The notes beneath the pieces were generated by a model that made no database searches, was not told the origin of the DNA, and was given only the letters and a program-made list of their open reading frames with translations. The translations under genes were made by a program, and so were the position numbers. DNA of 64,000 bases from Lachnospiraceae bacterium (GTDB lineage Bacteria > Bacillota > Clostridia > Lachnospirales > Lachnospiraceae). Numbering within the stretch: the stretch's first letter is position 1; every line of letters starts with the position of its first letter. Below, in pieces: positions 43,411 to 52,586 of the stretch. Location: NCBI GenBank assembly GCA_017450065.1, contig JAFSYI010000031.1:1-64000 (forward strand). Direction: 5' to 3'.

Positions 43411-43454
43411 AAATCCATGAAATACGGTTTAAATATACCATATCTCATGGATTT
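43411..43454. promoter_or_regulatory. 10-base inverted repeat AAATCCATGA/TCATGGATTT
   Basis: Arms at 43411-43420 and 43445-43454 are perfect and flank 24 bases that contain a further GGT/ACC pair. It lies 137 bases upstream of the SIMPL start and 30 bases after the stop of the XRE gene. There is no T-run on either side, so it is not a standard terminator. An operator for the XRE regulator or a promoter-proximal structure is possible. Confidence 0.4.
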
Positions 43455-43484
43455 AAACAATTAAGGCATCTTCATAAACGCATC

Positions 43485-43676
43485 TCATTCCCAAAAAAGT
43501 TCATCAAGGGTTTTGTTGAGTGCCTTGCATATAGCTATACACAGATTTATCGTAGGATTGTAATCACCCTTCTCTATGGCGCTTATTGTCTGTCTGGATA
43601 CACCGCAAAGCTTTGCAAGATCCTCCTGCGACAGATCCATTCCGGCACGGGCAGCCTTAAGTCTTAAATTCTTCAT
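43485..43676 (-). CDS. XRE/Cro-type small helix-turn-helix regulator
   Basis: The 63-residue protein is almost only a HTH_3 domain: RAARAGMDLSQEDLAKLCGV then SRQTISAIEKGDYNPTIN, the recognition helix, and ALNKTLDELFWE. Such compact proteins (YozG/HigA-like) usually act as repressors paired with a membrane protein. It lies 3 bases after the stop of the DUF-type membrane protein gene and is cotranscribed with it. The target may be that operon's promoter or the adjacent inverted repeat. Confidence 0.9.
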   Translation of the reverse strand: MKNLRLKAARAGMDLSQEDLAKLCGVSRQTISAIEKGDYNPTINLCIAICKALNKTLDELFWE

Positions 43677-43679
43677 AGA

Positions 43680-44210
43680 TCAGTCCTCCCCGTCTTCTGT
43701 CTTCTTATCAATAAGATGCTTGATACCAAGCTCTGCCAATAATACAACCATCATAAATATTACCATTAAGTTCAGCATCGGGGCACCGCTTAAACCATTC
43801 CCGGCAAACTCACCCTTTATGGCAGGAACTATTACCGGGATCAGATTAAGAAACAGACATACTCCGAACACAATATAGTATCGTCTGTGGTCATTATTAA
43901 GCCCCCAGTAAACATCATGCCATACACAGTACCCCCCAAGTACGGTACAGCTTAAAAATATACCGAAGCATTCCAAAACATACCTGTCTATCGGTAATGA
44001 AAGCTCTGCAAATGACAGGCCTATCAATATCACCTGATAATATATCATTGTATAAAAAGCATATTTATATGCCTTGCCTCTTATCTTCTCCTGTCTCTCA
44101 TCATATTCTGTTTTAATCCTTCTGTCTTTATTGGCCATCTTAATCAGTACCATGACTAAGATGATCCCAACAATTAGTCCTATTACAAAACCTGCTCCTT
44201 TTCCGTTCAT
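43680..44210 (-). CDS. Four-helix membrane protein paired with an XRE regulator
   Basis: The product is about 176 residues from the ATG at 44210 (GAGGAGG 6 bases upstream). One membrane segment opens it (GFVIGLIVGIILVMVLIKM), a charged loop follows with KTEYDERQEKIRGKAYKYAF, then three or four more hydrophobic segments and an acidic tail. The DERQ...IRGKA loop is a pattern found in small membrane proteins located next to XRE regulators in Firmicutes. Function unknown. The translation is coupled to the 63-residue HTH protein that follows. Confidence 0.8.
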   Translation of the reverse strand: MNGKGAGFVIGLIVGIILVMVLIKMANKDRRIKTEYDERQEKIRGKAYKYAFYTMIYYQVILIGLSFAELSLPIDRYVLECFGIFLSCTVLGGYCVWHDVYWGLNNDHRRYYIVFGVCLFLNLIPVIVPAIKGEFAGNGLSGAPMLNLMVIFMMVVLLAELGIKHLIDKKTEDGED

Positions 44211-44385
44211 GATCTTCCTCCTCATATAACAAAAAAATAAAACTCCATTAATAAGTTATCACTGTACTCTTAAGAATGACGTCATTCCCTTTGGCCCTTC
44301 TGTGAGACAATAATAACTCTTCAATGGAGATATGTCAAGTATATTTTACAAATATCTTTTGTGAAATGATTTTTGTTTAAACAAA

Positions 44386-45069
44386 TTAACTCTCTGTCAC
44401 TTCTGTAACTCTCAGATCCTCTCCGTCCACGGTGAAGCGGATATTATAACCCGCATAGCTTAAACCGTATTTTCCCAGGCCATTTCTGTTGACATGATAT
44501 GATGGCCTTATGTCACTGCAGAGTACGGAAACAGCTCCCTGCCGTTTATTCTCCGGAAGAATTTCAAGCAGTTCCTCAGGAAAATCAACCTTCAAAGCAT
44601 TCGATGATAATTCATCCGTAAATCCGCTGCGTACTCCCATATGTGAATCAGTATAGCTCAGATACGGTTTGATATCATATATCGGTGTATTATGTTTCAT
44701 ATCTATTCCGGAAACAAAGAGAATGGGACCTGATTCCTTTGTTATCTTTACTTCGGTAAGCCTTACGGATGACAGGCCTATATGGTTCGGACGAAACGGA
44801 GATCTTGTCGCAAACACACCCATCCTTTCATTTCCGCCAAGCCTGGGCGGTCGTACAGTCGGCCTGAACCCCTCATCTTCCCCAACCTCAAAACCCCACA
44901 GAAGCCAAAGATAATCATACCCTTCAATTCCCCTTACTGCTTCCGGATCTCTGTATTCTTTTTCAAACACAATACGACCCTCAAGTTCCTCAATAAGTCC
45001 GCTCTGCCTCGGCAGACCGAATTTCTGAGGGAAATCCGTATGAATATGTGCTATCGGTTTTATTTCCAT
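44386..45069 (-). CDS. trmO: tRNA N6-threonylcarbamoyladenosine methyltransferase TrmO
   Basis: TrmO (TsaA/YaeB) methylates N6 of t6A37 in some ANN-reading tRNAs with SAM. The 227-residue protein has the beta-barrel core MEIKPIAHIHTDFPQKFGLP, GYDYLWLLWGFEVG, FATRSPFRPNHIGLSSVRL (the SAM-binding stretch) and FVSGIDMKHNTPIYDIKPYL. The family's C-terminal part with SYAGYNIRFTVDG is also present. It is 21 bases from the MurF-like gene on the same strand, with no evident functional link. Confidence 0.92.
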   Translation of the reverse strand: MEIKPIAHIHTDFPQKFGLPRQSGLIEELEGRIVFEKEYRDPEAVRGIEGYDYLWLLWGFEVGEDEGFRPTVRPPRLGGNERMGVFATRSPFRPNHIGLSSVRLTEVKITKESGPILFVSGIDMKHNTPIYDIKPYLSYTDSHMGVRSGFTDELSSNALKVDFPEELLEILPENKRQGAVSVLCSDIRPSYHVNRNGLGKYGLSYAGYNIRFTVDGEDLRVTEVTES

Positions 45070-45090
45070 TTTCAGAACTCTTCCGTACGG

Positions 45091-46737
45091 TTAACGGTAA
45101 TTATCCGGCAGATCATTTTCCAAAAGAATATATTTATGTCCCTGTCCTTTTATCTCATATGCGCAGGCAAGAGCTTCCTCAAGCTTATCAAAGACCTTAA
45201 GCTTATCCTCGGGAAACCCTTCGCTTAATACTCCGTCATATATGGGCTTTGTACGATTCTTTCCGATAAGAAGTATATAATCGCAACATTTTGCCGCATA
45301 GATTCCGAACTTGTAATTATACTCCTCTTCCTTATCACCAAGCTCCACCATTCCCGGTGTCACCAATATCCTTATTCCGTCAAAGAGCTTAAGCGTTTCT
45401 ACAGCAGCCTTAGACCCCACAGGATTGGAATTATAGGCATCGTCTATAATGGTAACAAGCCCATGCTCCCTAAGCTGCATCCTGTGTTCAACACTCTGAA
45501 GCCGCCTTACCGGGATCTTTAATCCGGAAAGAGGAATTCCCAGCCTGTTAGCTACTGCGATGGCACCTACAACATTTATAACATTATGTGCTCCAATAAG
45601 TCTCATCTGATAGCTTTCGCTGCTACCGTCCGGTGCCGTAACCGTAAAATCGGTTCCCATCTGAGATACTCTTATATTTCCCGCAACATATCCATTATTC
45701 TCTATTACCGTATTCCCGACCCTGTCATCACCTGATGTCTTCATTGGATCAGACAGAGCATTTCCGGGGATTTCCGCTTCCGGGAATTTTGTTCTGTAAA
45801 AAACCACATTCTTATAGTCTGCTGCTTTCTCCCTGATATACTCATTATCCCCGTTAAGAAACAGCATACCGTTATCAGGAAGGGCATCCGCAAGCTCGAA
45901 TTTGGTATTTTTGATATTATCCATGTTAAAGAAGGTTTCAAGATGCTGAGGACCTATCGAGGTGATCAGTCCGTGGTGTGGATGAACAATATCACATAAT
46001 TCTTTAATGTCTCCGACATGTCTTGCACCCATTTCACACACAAATATTTCATGAGTTGACTTAAGTGACTCTCTTATAGTCCTTACAACCCCCATCGGCG
46101 TATTATAGCTCTCCGGAGTAACCAATACATTAAAGCTGTCCTTAAGCAGGGTCTGCAGATAGAACTTAACGCTTGTCTTTCCATAGCTTCCTGTCACTCC
46201 GATTATCTTAAGATTCGGGCTTTCCCTGAGCATTCTCTTCGCATCATTGATGTAATACTGCCTGACCCCCCATTCTACAGGGTGATTTATTATATTGGCG
46301 ATAACGTCCATAAGAAGCTGTGCTCCGACGAGTATCGCAAATACACCGCTAAGACGGCCGGGATCAAGGAATATAACAGCCGGGACTATTATGAGAGCCG
46401 ATACTGTAAAGACTGTTGCCACCATCCTCTTAACTCTTGCCGTATATACCAGCTTTTTCTTGGTATTGAGTTTCTTCATTGCATTATATACAAGGATCAC
46501 AAGAAGAAGAGTCAGATATATAAGAATATCCAGTATAAACCATGTCAAAAAAAGCCTTATGCAGCCAAGAATGAATATAAAAACAAGCAGCCACTGCCTT
46601 TTAAGATTTCCTTTAAGCCTGTTAAGATGCTCTCCGTTCTTATAGCCGTTCAGCTGAAACATATGCATGTTATACCGCATGGCCAGAAAAAAGGCGGGAA
46701 TATATAGAATTATTGTGATCAGGTTTCTTATCAACAT
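45091..46737 (-). CDS. Membrane-anchored MurF-like Mur ligase
   Basis: The 548-residue protein fuses about 170 N-terminal residues with five or six hydrophobic segments (from LITIILYIPAFFLAM to VFAILVGAQLLMDVIANII) to a Mur ligase. The ATP loop is IIGVTGSYGKTS (178-189), followed by PESYNTPMGVVRTI, the Mg/UDP-region FVCEMGARHVGDI, IGPQHLETFFN and DDAYNSNPVGSKAA. MurF joins D-Ala-D-Ala to the UDP-MurNAc peptide; the membrane-fused form with adjacent alpha/beta hydrolase is a variant seen in Firmicutes. Whether this is the housekeeping MurF or a specialised paralogue (for example in amidation or another cell-wall step) is not clear. It precedes trmO. Confidence 0.85.
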   Translation of the reverse strand: MLIRNLITIILYIPAFFLAMRYNMHMFQLNGYKNGEHLNRLKGNLKRQWLLVFIFILGCIRLFLTWFILDILIYLTLLLVILVYNAMKKLNTKKKLVYTARVKRMVATVFTVSALIIVPAVIFLDPGRLSGVFAILVGAQLLMDVIANIINHPVEWGVRQYYINDAKRMLRESPNLKIIGVTGSYGKTSVKFYLQTLLKDSFNVLVTPESYNTPMGVVRTIRESLKSTHEIFVCEMGARHVGDIKELCDIVHPHHGLITSIGPQHLETFFNMDNIKNTKFELADALPDNGMLFLNGDNEYIREKAADYKNVVFYRTKFPEAEIPGNALSDPMKTSGDDRVGNTVIENNGYVAGNIRVSQMGTDFTVTAPDGSSESYQMRLIGAHNVINVVGAIAVANRLGIPLSGLKIPVRRLQSVEHRMQLREHGLVTIIDDAYNSNPVGSKAAVETLKLFDGIRILVTPGMVELGDKEEEYNYKFGIYAAKCCDYILLIGKNRTKPIYDGVLSEGFPEDKLKVFDKLEEALACAYEIKGQGHKYILLENDLPDNYR

Positions 46738-46785
46738 ATATTTTCCTTAACTTGTATTATCTGTAACTATTATCTTTACTCTGAT

Positions 46786-47574
46786 TCAGCACATCATGTA
46801 GCTTCGCATTATACTTTTAAACTGAGCCGGTTTTTCCAGAAACGAAAAATGCCCGCAGCCTTCCAATATACACAGGCCTGACTCAGGGATCTTTTCATTC
46901 ATAAGCTTTCCGTCACTTACCGGAGTCGCTGTATCCCTGTCACCCCAGATAAGCAATGTATCCTGTTTGATACGAGAAAGAAGCTCCGTAAGATCTTCAT
47001 TTACAGCCATTACCATGCATTGCCGCATCATCGGAGAAGCATTCCTGTAATCAGCCGAACCCTGTGAGCTCCTCCAGTCATCAATAAGCTCGGGAAAAAG
47101 CGCATATATGAGCTTAACGCTTACTATCTTTTTTATTATCTTGTACTTACGGATATTAAACTTCTGCTTAAAGCTCCGTTTCGGCATTATTCCGGCACTG
47201 TCTATTAAAACTATATTTTTTATCCTGAACGGGATACTCTCCCGCGACGCAAGCTTTATGATTATCCTTCCCCCATAGGAATGACCGATAAGGGTTGCTT
47301 CTTTTATACCAAGTGCTTCAGTAAACTTACAAAAGAAATCAGCATAGGCATCCACATTCCAGGCTTCTCTCGGTTCGTCTGAGCTGCCGAATCCGGGCAG
47401 ATCAAACTGGATGAACCTGTATTTGTCATTTATTGCATTTGCAACAGAATCATACACTCCAAGATCGGTACCCCAGCCCTGCAGCATAATAACGGCAGGC
47501 ACCTCCCCTGTGGATGTATCATCCGGTCCGGTAATCTTATAGCTTATATTATAACCGTCAACTTCTATATTCAT
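46786..47574 (-). CDS. Alpha/beta hydrolase, linked to the MurF-like gene
   Basis: The 262-residue cytoplasmic hydrolase has the oxyanion loop VIMLQGWGTDLGVYDSVA (about 28-45), the nucleophile elbow LIGHSYGG (Ser99), the acid in IWGDRDTATP and the His in CGHFSFLEKP. All catalytic residues are present. The substrate is unknown; it lies 48 bases upstream of the membrane MurF-like gene in one direction, a pairing I recall in other Firmicutes and consistent with a shared cell-wall task. Translation begins with a weak site. Confidence 0.85.
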   Translation of the reverse strand: MNIEVDGYNISYKITGPDDTSTGEVPAVIMLQGWGTDLGVYDSVANAINDKYRFIQFDLPGFGSSDEPREAWNVDAYADFFCKFTEALGIKEATLIGHSYGGRIIIKLASRESIPFRIKNIVLIDSAGIMPKRSFKQKFNIRKYKIIKKIVSVKLIYALFPELIDDWRSSQGSADYRNASPMMRQCMVMAVNEDLTELLSRIKQDTLLIWGDRDTATPVSDGKLMNEKIPESGLCILEGCGHFSFLEKPAQFKSIMRSYMMC

Positions 47575-47675
47575 TATCTGTTATACCCATCTTTCGTCTG
47601 TCATATAGATCCAAAAAATAAATTTCCATCACACATAACTTAATCCGATACATCCTTGCTTATCTGATCAGAGCT

Positions 47676-49067
47676 TTATCTGCTCATCGCCTCCGGCTGT
47701 CTGTCTTCATAAATATAGCTTTCGATAAGTCCGGCAAGAATAAATGACATAGGCTCGGAATAATTATCCGAAGAAGCATCATAAGCATAGTCCTTACCCA
47801 ACATATTTATTCCAAATAAATATTCCACATAGCTTTCTGCTGTCTCAACATAATATATATTCTTTGTTATATAATTACCCAACACCATCAGCCTTGCTGC
47901 TTCGAAAGCTGCACTTATATTCTCGTCTTTATGATCTTCTTCCCGTGATATCAGGAAAGTATTTACCGACTCATTCCTGATCACCCCGTTTATATCCTTC
48001 ATAAGTGCCGTTATAAACATCTCACCTACATCAAGATCTATTTTATTATAACAGGTCAGATATGCTATGGTTCCAAGATAACCGCTCTTATCTTTACTGA
48101 ATCCGGTGGGTGGATCCCCGGCGTAGCTCTCAGCGGTTTTCTTATAATTTCTCTCGCCCGTAAGCTTATACAGCTGAGCGGCTGCCCAGAAGCGCTTATC
48201 ATCCACTTCTTTTTTTTCTTCCACCGAAGCCTTTTCGTAGATTTCCTCCGCATGTCTGTAAGAAGCCTCTGCCAGCTTCGTATATTCACCGGCTTCTTCT
48301 TTATCATATGGTCCGTACTCATAAGCAAATAATGACATTACAGCCGAATACTGATAATAAGTTTCGTTACCGGCCCTTAATCCCGTATCAAGCACACCGT
48401 GTTCATTGATCAGTTCGCTAAGCGCATCTGTCTGTATCTTTACGGTTTTGATGCTTTCGGGAAGCTTACTGTTTATATCTTTACCGTTCTTTATCGTATG
48501 CTCACCGAAGAATTCCTCTGAAAGGACCACGTCCGTAATATAAAGAAAGCAGTTCTCTATATTATCCTTATTTATTTCTTCCTTTTTTATGGTTGTTTCA
48601 CTGCTATACGCTGTTTTTTCTTTAAGAAGATCACTGTACAGTCCCTCCTTAATTGTAAACTCCTCCGAGCATATACCACTGTCTGTCCGGATATAAAAGC
48701 TTCCTGCCTTATCGAGAGAGGTAAAATCGCATATACCTCCTTCCTCTGAAACATTGGTCTGCTTAACGCCAAACTGTATCCTTCCGCTTAATGCTTCTTT
48801 TTCGGTCTCCTTATCTATAACGGAAAAGCGTTTACTGTTTCCGCTGCATTTAATCAATGCCTTTTTTGCCCCGTTTTTTTCATATCCCGCCAGGCTTACC
48901 ATTATCTGACCGTCTTCCGAAGGAACATTATTGCTTACGGAAATACTGTCTTCATTTCTCCGGTTTTCATTATATACTTCCGTATCCTTCCGGCAGCCTC
49001 TGCATCCTGATAAAGTACACATCATGATCAACCCGACGGCTATGCCCGTATACAGTCCTTTATTCAT
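47676..49067 (-). CDS. GH9-like lipoprotein lacking the catalytic motifs
   Basis: The start at 49067 gives MNKGLYTGIAVGLIMMCTLS followed by the lipobox Cys in SGCRGC. An Ig-like beta domain follows (about residues 50-150; MVSLAGYEKNGAKKALIKC, RFSVIDKETEKEALSG and SFYIRTDSGICSEEFTI), close to the N-terminal domain of GH9 cellulases. An all-helical part (about 220-460; LSELINEHGVLDTGLRAG and YVEYLFGINMLGKDYAY) resembles the GH9 (alpha/alpha)6 barrel. The DAGD catalytic motif and the C-terminal acid/base Glu motif were not seen, so it may be a non-enzymatic binding protein. The gene overlaps the end of the upstream membrane protein gene by 8 bases. Confidence 0.6.
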   Translation of the reverse strand: MNKGLYTGIAVGLIMMCTLSGCRGCRKDTEVYNENRRNEDSISVSNNVPSEDGQIMVSLAGYEKNGAKKALIKCSGNSKRFSVIDKETEKEALSGRIQFGVKQTNVSEEGGICDFTSLDKAGSFYIRTDSGICSEEFTIKEGLYSDLLKEKTAYSSETTIKKEEINKDNIENCFLYITDVVLSEEFFGEHTIKNGKDINSKLPESIKTVKIQTDALSELINEHGVLDTGLRAGNETYYQYSAVMSLFAYEYGPYDKEEAGEYTKLAEASYRHAEEIYEKASVEEKKEVDDKRFWAAAQLYKLTGERNYKKTAESYAGDPPTGFSKDKSGYLGTIAYLTCYNKIDLDVGEMFITALMKDINGVIRNESVNTFLISREEDHKDENISAAFEAARLMVLGNYITKNIYYVETAESYVEYLFGINMLGKDYAYDASSDNYSEPMSFILAGLIESYIYEDRQPEAMSR

Positions 49068-50952
49068 GCTCTTCCTTTCCGGAAGCAGCAACAGCACTCC
49101 TTTTTAAATATCCTTTATCTTCAGTATCGTTTCTTTGCTCCGGATCATAAACCTGCTCTCTGTGATGATCCTTCCTGATATATAACCATATGATAAAGAT
49201 CGCTGTCACAATACTTATTAATACAGATATCCACATAAGTACTGTCCCCTCGTAAATGACCGTAAGGATGCCTCTTTCATTACCGTTCATATATACCCTG
49301 CACATACCGTTATGACCCTCACCCGTTATTTTAAGCTTTACCCTGTTCCCGTTTTCATCCTTAAATTCTGCTTTGTAACCCTTATAGTATATAAACGGAA
49401 CATCTACATATTCATATGCTTTACCAATATCAGCGACTATTGCATTTTTTTCTCTTCTGAAGCCGGGCTCTGTACCATCTGAAGCCATCATCTTTTCACT
49501 GTCAGTCAGCAGAGAATCCCTGTCAGTAACAGCTTCCGGCAGCCATTCACCGGCAATCACATTGGCAGTATACGGTTTATACGAATAATAATCCTCCGAA
49601 TAATCATAATACCCCTGTGATTCAAGACTGTATGACATAAATGCATTATACCCAAAGCTTACAAGTAATAAGGTAAGGATTATGGCACCTGTATTTATTA
49701 CGGTAGAATCAACAGCCCTGTCAAACACCCAGATTTCCGAAACATCCTCATCCCTTCCCGTTATCCTGCCGTAAATCAGGCCTGCGGCTATTGCAAACAG
49801 ACATGATCCCATTATAAAAAACCTCCATGGGAACTGTATGAAAGAAAAATATTTCCCTATTCTTCCCCATGGCAGTATATCACCGGCACATATTGTAAAG
49901 AACGATCCTGCTGCTATCAGAATATCCGCATACACCATACAACGGTCGACGGCTTCTTCACCGCTCATGCGTATCCCCGGTCTTCCGTTCCTTCCTTCCC
50001 GGGCCATTTCCCTTGGTTTAAATGCCGTATCCGTATCTATTTCGCTCACAAAGGTACGTGTTCTTTTCATAAATACTCTCGGGATCAGCACCAGTACGCA
50101 CAGACTTCCGAGCGTCGGAAATGATAATCCGAAAATACGGGCGAAGGCAACTGCTTCATCTTTCGGATCCATCCAGGGTGTACTTACATAGAAGGTTGTA
50201 TCCATGAACTGCTCAAGCATGGGTATCCAGTAAAATGCTGTCAGAAGCAGCGTAGTAACGGTTGAACAGATAAGCCTGACCATAAGCCTTCCGCTTCCCG
50301 GAATCTTTCTGTAATTAATGAGGAGCACCGCTATCCCAAACACCGTACACATTATAAATGTGGATGTATGACACAGCAGAACACCGGCATATCCCAACAC
50401 AAAAAGCTGAGGCTTATCCATATCTTCATACACAACATTGTACATGGCATAAATTATTATAGGTATAAAAATAAAAGCTGTATATTCGCCTACCGCGCTT
50501 CTTATATAAATATCATCGAGATGGTAAGGACATAAGGTAAGTATGACCGCAGCAGTCATTGCTCCGTATGTGGAGCCTGTCATTTCCCTGACGCATTTAT
50601 ATGCAGACATGTAGCAGAGTATTATACATATTGCAATAAAAATATGGTAGCTTGAATTTATAGATACACCCATGACGCGAAGAAATGCCGGTATATAAAG
50701 CATGAAATCCGGATAAAACATAGAGCTTGCATAACCTGCTCCGCCAAAATACAGGAGATTGACTTTAAGAAACGGCTTCCCCATCCGTATACCTTCCTTC
50801 AGGCTTTCTATCCGAAGCAGATGATAATCCAGATCATGACCGTTAATACAGTATTTTGAAATAAGAGGCACACACGCAATAAAGACGGTAATGAAAAATA
50901 CCGCCGTAACAAATCTGCCTCTTCTGTTTTTATGCTGTTTAAGTAACTGCAT
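49060..50952 (-). CDS. Polytopic membrane protein, GT-C or YfhO-like
   Basis: About 630 residues have roughly 11-12 hydrophobic segments. An N-terminal anchor is followed by an extracellular motif HDLDYHLLRIESLKEGI (about 35-55), the pattern shared by membrane glycosyltransferases of GT-C type and by proteins labelled membrane protein YfhO. A large soluble loop lies near the C-terminus (about 450-590), then a final helix and a charged tail. The ATG at 50952 has a loose AAGGAT upstream; an upstream ATG at 50988 is less likely. The function is not certain; attachment of sugars to envelope polymers is plausible. It overlaps the GH9-like gene. Confidence 0.7.
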   Translation of the reverse strand: MQLLKQHKNRRGRFVTAVFFITVFIACVPLISKYCINGHDLDYHLLRIESLKEGIRMGKPFLKVNLLYFGGAGYASSMFYPDFMLYIPAFLRVMGVSINSSYHIFIAICIILCYMSAYKCVREMTGSTYGAMTAAVILTLCPYHLDDIYIRSAVGEYTAFIFIPIIIYAMYNVVYEDMDKPQLFVLGYAGVLLCHTSTFIMCTVFGIAVLLINYRKIPGSGRLMVRLICSTVTTLLLTAFYWIPMLEQFMDTTFYVSTPWMDPKDEAVAFARIFGLSFPTLGSLCVLVLIPRVFMKRTRTFVSEIDTDTAFKPREMAREGRNGRPGIRMSGEEAVDRCMVYADILIAAGSFFTICAGDILPWGRIGKYFSFIQFPWRFFIMGSCLFAIAAGLIYGRITGRDEDVSEIWVFDRAVDSTVINTGAIILTLLLVSFGYNAFMSYSLESQGYYDYSEDYYSYKPYTANVIAGEWLPEAVTDRDSLLTDSEKMMASDGTEPGFRREKNAIVADIGKAYEYVDVPFIYYKGYKAEFKDENGNRVKLKITGEGHNGMCRVYMNGNERGILTVIYEGTVLMWISVLISIVTAIFIIWLYIRKDHHREQVYDPEQRNDTEDKGYLKRSAVAASGKEEHE

Positions 50953-51059
50953 GTACTGTTTTATCCTTCCAGGGCATATGATACACATAAGACATTATAA
51001 CGGTTAAGTCTTTTCGTTTCAATGAAAACAGCTTTATTCCCGTTCTGTGCGGCAAAGTA

Positions 51060-52535
51060 TTACTGTTCGATAAGGGCTGAAAAACTGAATGTTACATCAT
51101 TTCCGTCATTTGCTATATTCACGGTATAGCTTTTGGTCTGAAAACCCTGTCTGCTTAAGGTTATCACATGTGAACCGGTTACCTTGGTCGTACTTGCCGG
51201 TGCGATACCTATGTAATTTCCGTCAAGATATACCTCTGTTCCCGAGGGCTGCTCCACATATATCTTCTTCTCACCCGATATGACCGTCCCTGCAGAGGAT
51301 GACGAAGCTGATGATGATACTGATGATGAACCTGTTTCTGTTGTTGCAGCTTCCGTGGAAGATGTTATCGCAGCAGGGTATGGCTTTGGTAAAGCTTCCG
51401 TTCCGTTCGCCGAAAGGGATGTTGGATTCCCGGCTGTGTTGCCCGAAACAGTTTTATTATCACTGACCGGATCTCTTTTCCCGGTACCGGATGTCGAAGC
51501 ACTTTCTTTGCTTTCTTCATCCATGGTTATATCTATCTCCGCATAATCGGAACCTACTTTTATATTTGAATATATCGTATTATAACCGGCACATTCCACT
51601 CTTATTGAATGTACTCCGAACTCAAGAGGAACCCTCTCCTCGAATTCCGTTATTTCATCATCTATATACAGCCTTGCATAATCGGGATCTATCTTAAACT
51701 GTACGTGTCCGATAGCCACCTCTTCTATTTCAATCTTCGACAGATCAAGCTTAGTCTCTTTGTCTCTTGATACCCTGACCTCTTCTTCCCCTGCATATCC
51801 CCTGTTGGTGACTTTAATAAGATGATCGCCTTCTCCTACCGGGATAAGCATGTCTTCAGTCACCGGTTTGATTATATCCTGCCCTATCTCGATCCATCCG
51901 CCTATAAAATATGCATCATTCAGAACTCTCACATAGCCGTGTCCTTTATCCACCACTACCGACAGGATCTCTTTATCTATTCCCCTGACAGTAAGAGTAT
52001 CCATCTCGTTAATATCCATTATCTGAGCTTCCTCGTTCAGTGAGTATATCCTGAGTGCCTTGGTAAACTTATAAGCCTCATCTCCGATCATCATGATCTT
52101 TTTGTGTTCATCGAATGAAAATTTCCTTACATCTGTATATGTCCACGTTGTATCCGATACCTGTATCCCCGTAAGCTTCTTTAGGCTCCTTGTATAATCA
52201 AGCCGGTAGATCTCACCGTTTACAAGCTCTGCCATGCTCATTATATCGCCGTATTTATTTTTGACTTCCAGATTGCTGTCATATGGGATTTCGTATAATT
52301 TTCCCGATCTTATATCCTGAAAACCCATTATACCGTCTTCCGTATTTATACCTGTCAGTATACCCTGTATTCCCTCATCAGGCTCTGAAAGTGCTTCCTG
52401 CTCCACATTTTCGGACACAGCCTCATTAGCCACTCTGTCAGCAGCCCTTTGCTTTGCATATTCCATTATAATAAGATAGCAGCCTGTAAAAGCTATAAAC
52501 AGTATAACGCATATCGGTACTATGGCTTTTTTCAT
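51060..52535 (-). CDS. Membrane-anchored PEGA-domain protein
   Basis: The 491-residue protein begins MKKAIVPICVILFIAFTGCY, a signal anchor, then a beta-rich region (about 60-220; GILTGINTEDGIMGFQDIRS). Three PEGA-type repeats follow: VGEGDHLIKVTNRGYAGEEE (about 235-255), DPDYARLYIDDEITEFEERV (about 290-325) and the last, about residues 420-490 (PSGTEVYLDGNYIGIAPAST then HVITLSRQGFQTKSY). A Ser/Thr-rich spacer (about 360-425) separates the last. PEGA domains are cell-surface modules. The start is preceded by GGTAGTGTAAAG, a motif shared with two other genes here. Confidence 0.85.
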   Translation of the reverse strand: MKKAIVPICVILFIAFTGCYLIIMEYAKQRAADRVANEAVSENVEQEALSEPDEGIQGILTGINTEDGIMGFQDIRSGKLYEIPYDSNLEVKNKYGDIMSMAELVNGEIYRLDYTRSLKKLTGIQVSDTTWTYTDVRKFSFDEHKKIMMIGDEAYKFTKALRIYSLNEEAQIMDINEMDTLTVRGIDKEILSVVVDKGHGYVRVLNDAYFIGGWIEIGQDIIKPVTEDMLIPVGEGDHLIKVTNRGYAGEEEVRVSRDKETKLDLSKIEIEEVAIGHVQFKIDPDYARLYIDDEITEFEERVPLEFGVHSIRVECAGYNTIYSNIKVGSDYAEIDITMDEESKESASTSGTGKRDPVSDNKTVSGNTAGNPTSLSANGTEALPKPYPAAITSSTEAATTETGSSSVSSSASSSSAGTVISGEKKIYVEQPSGTEVYLDGNYIGIAPASTTKVTGSHVITLSRQGFQTKSYTVNIANDGNDVTFSFSALIEQ

Positions 52536-52586
52536 TTTCTTTACACTACCTTTAAAACATATTTCTTACACACCACACCGGCAGGT

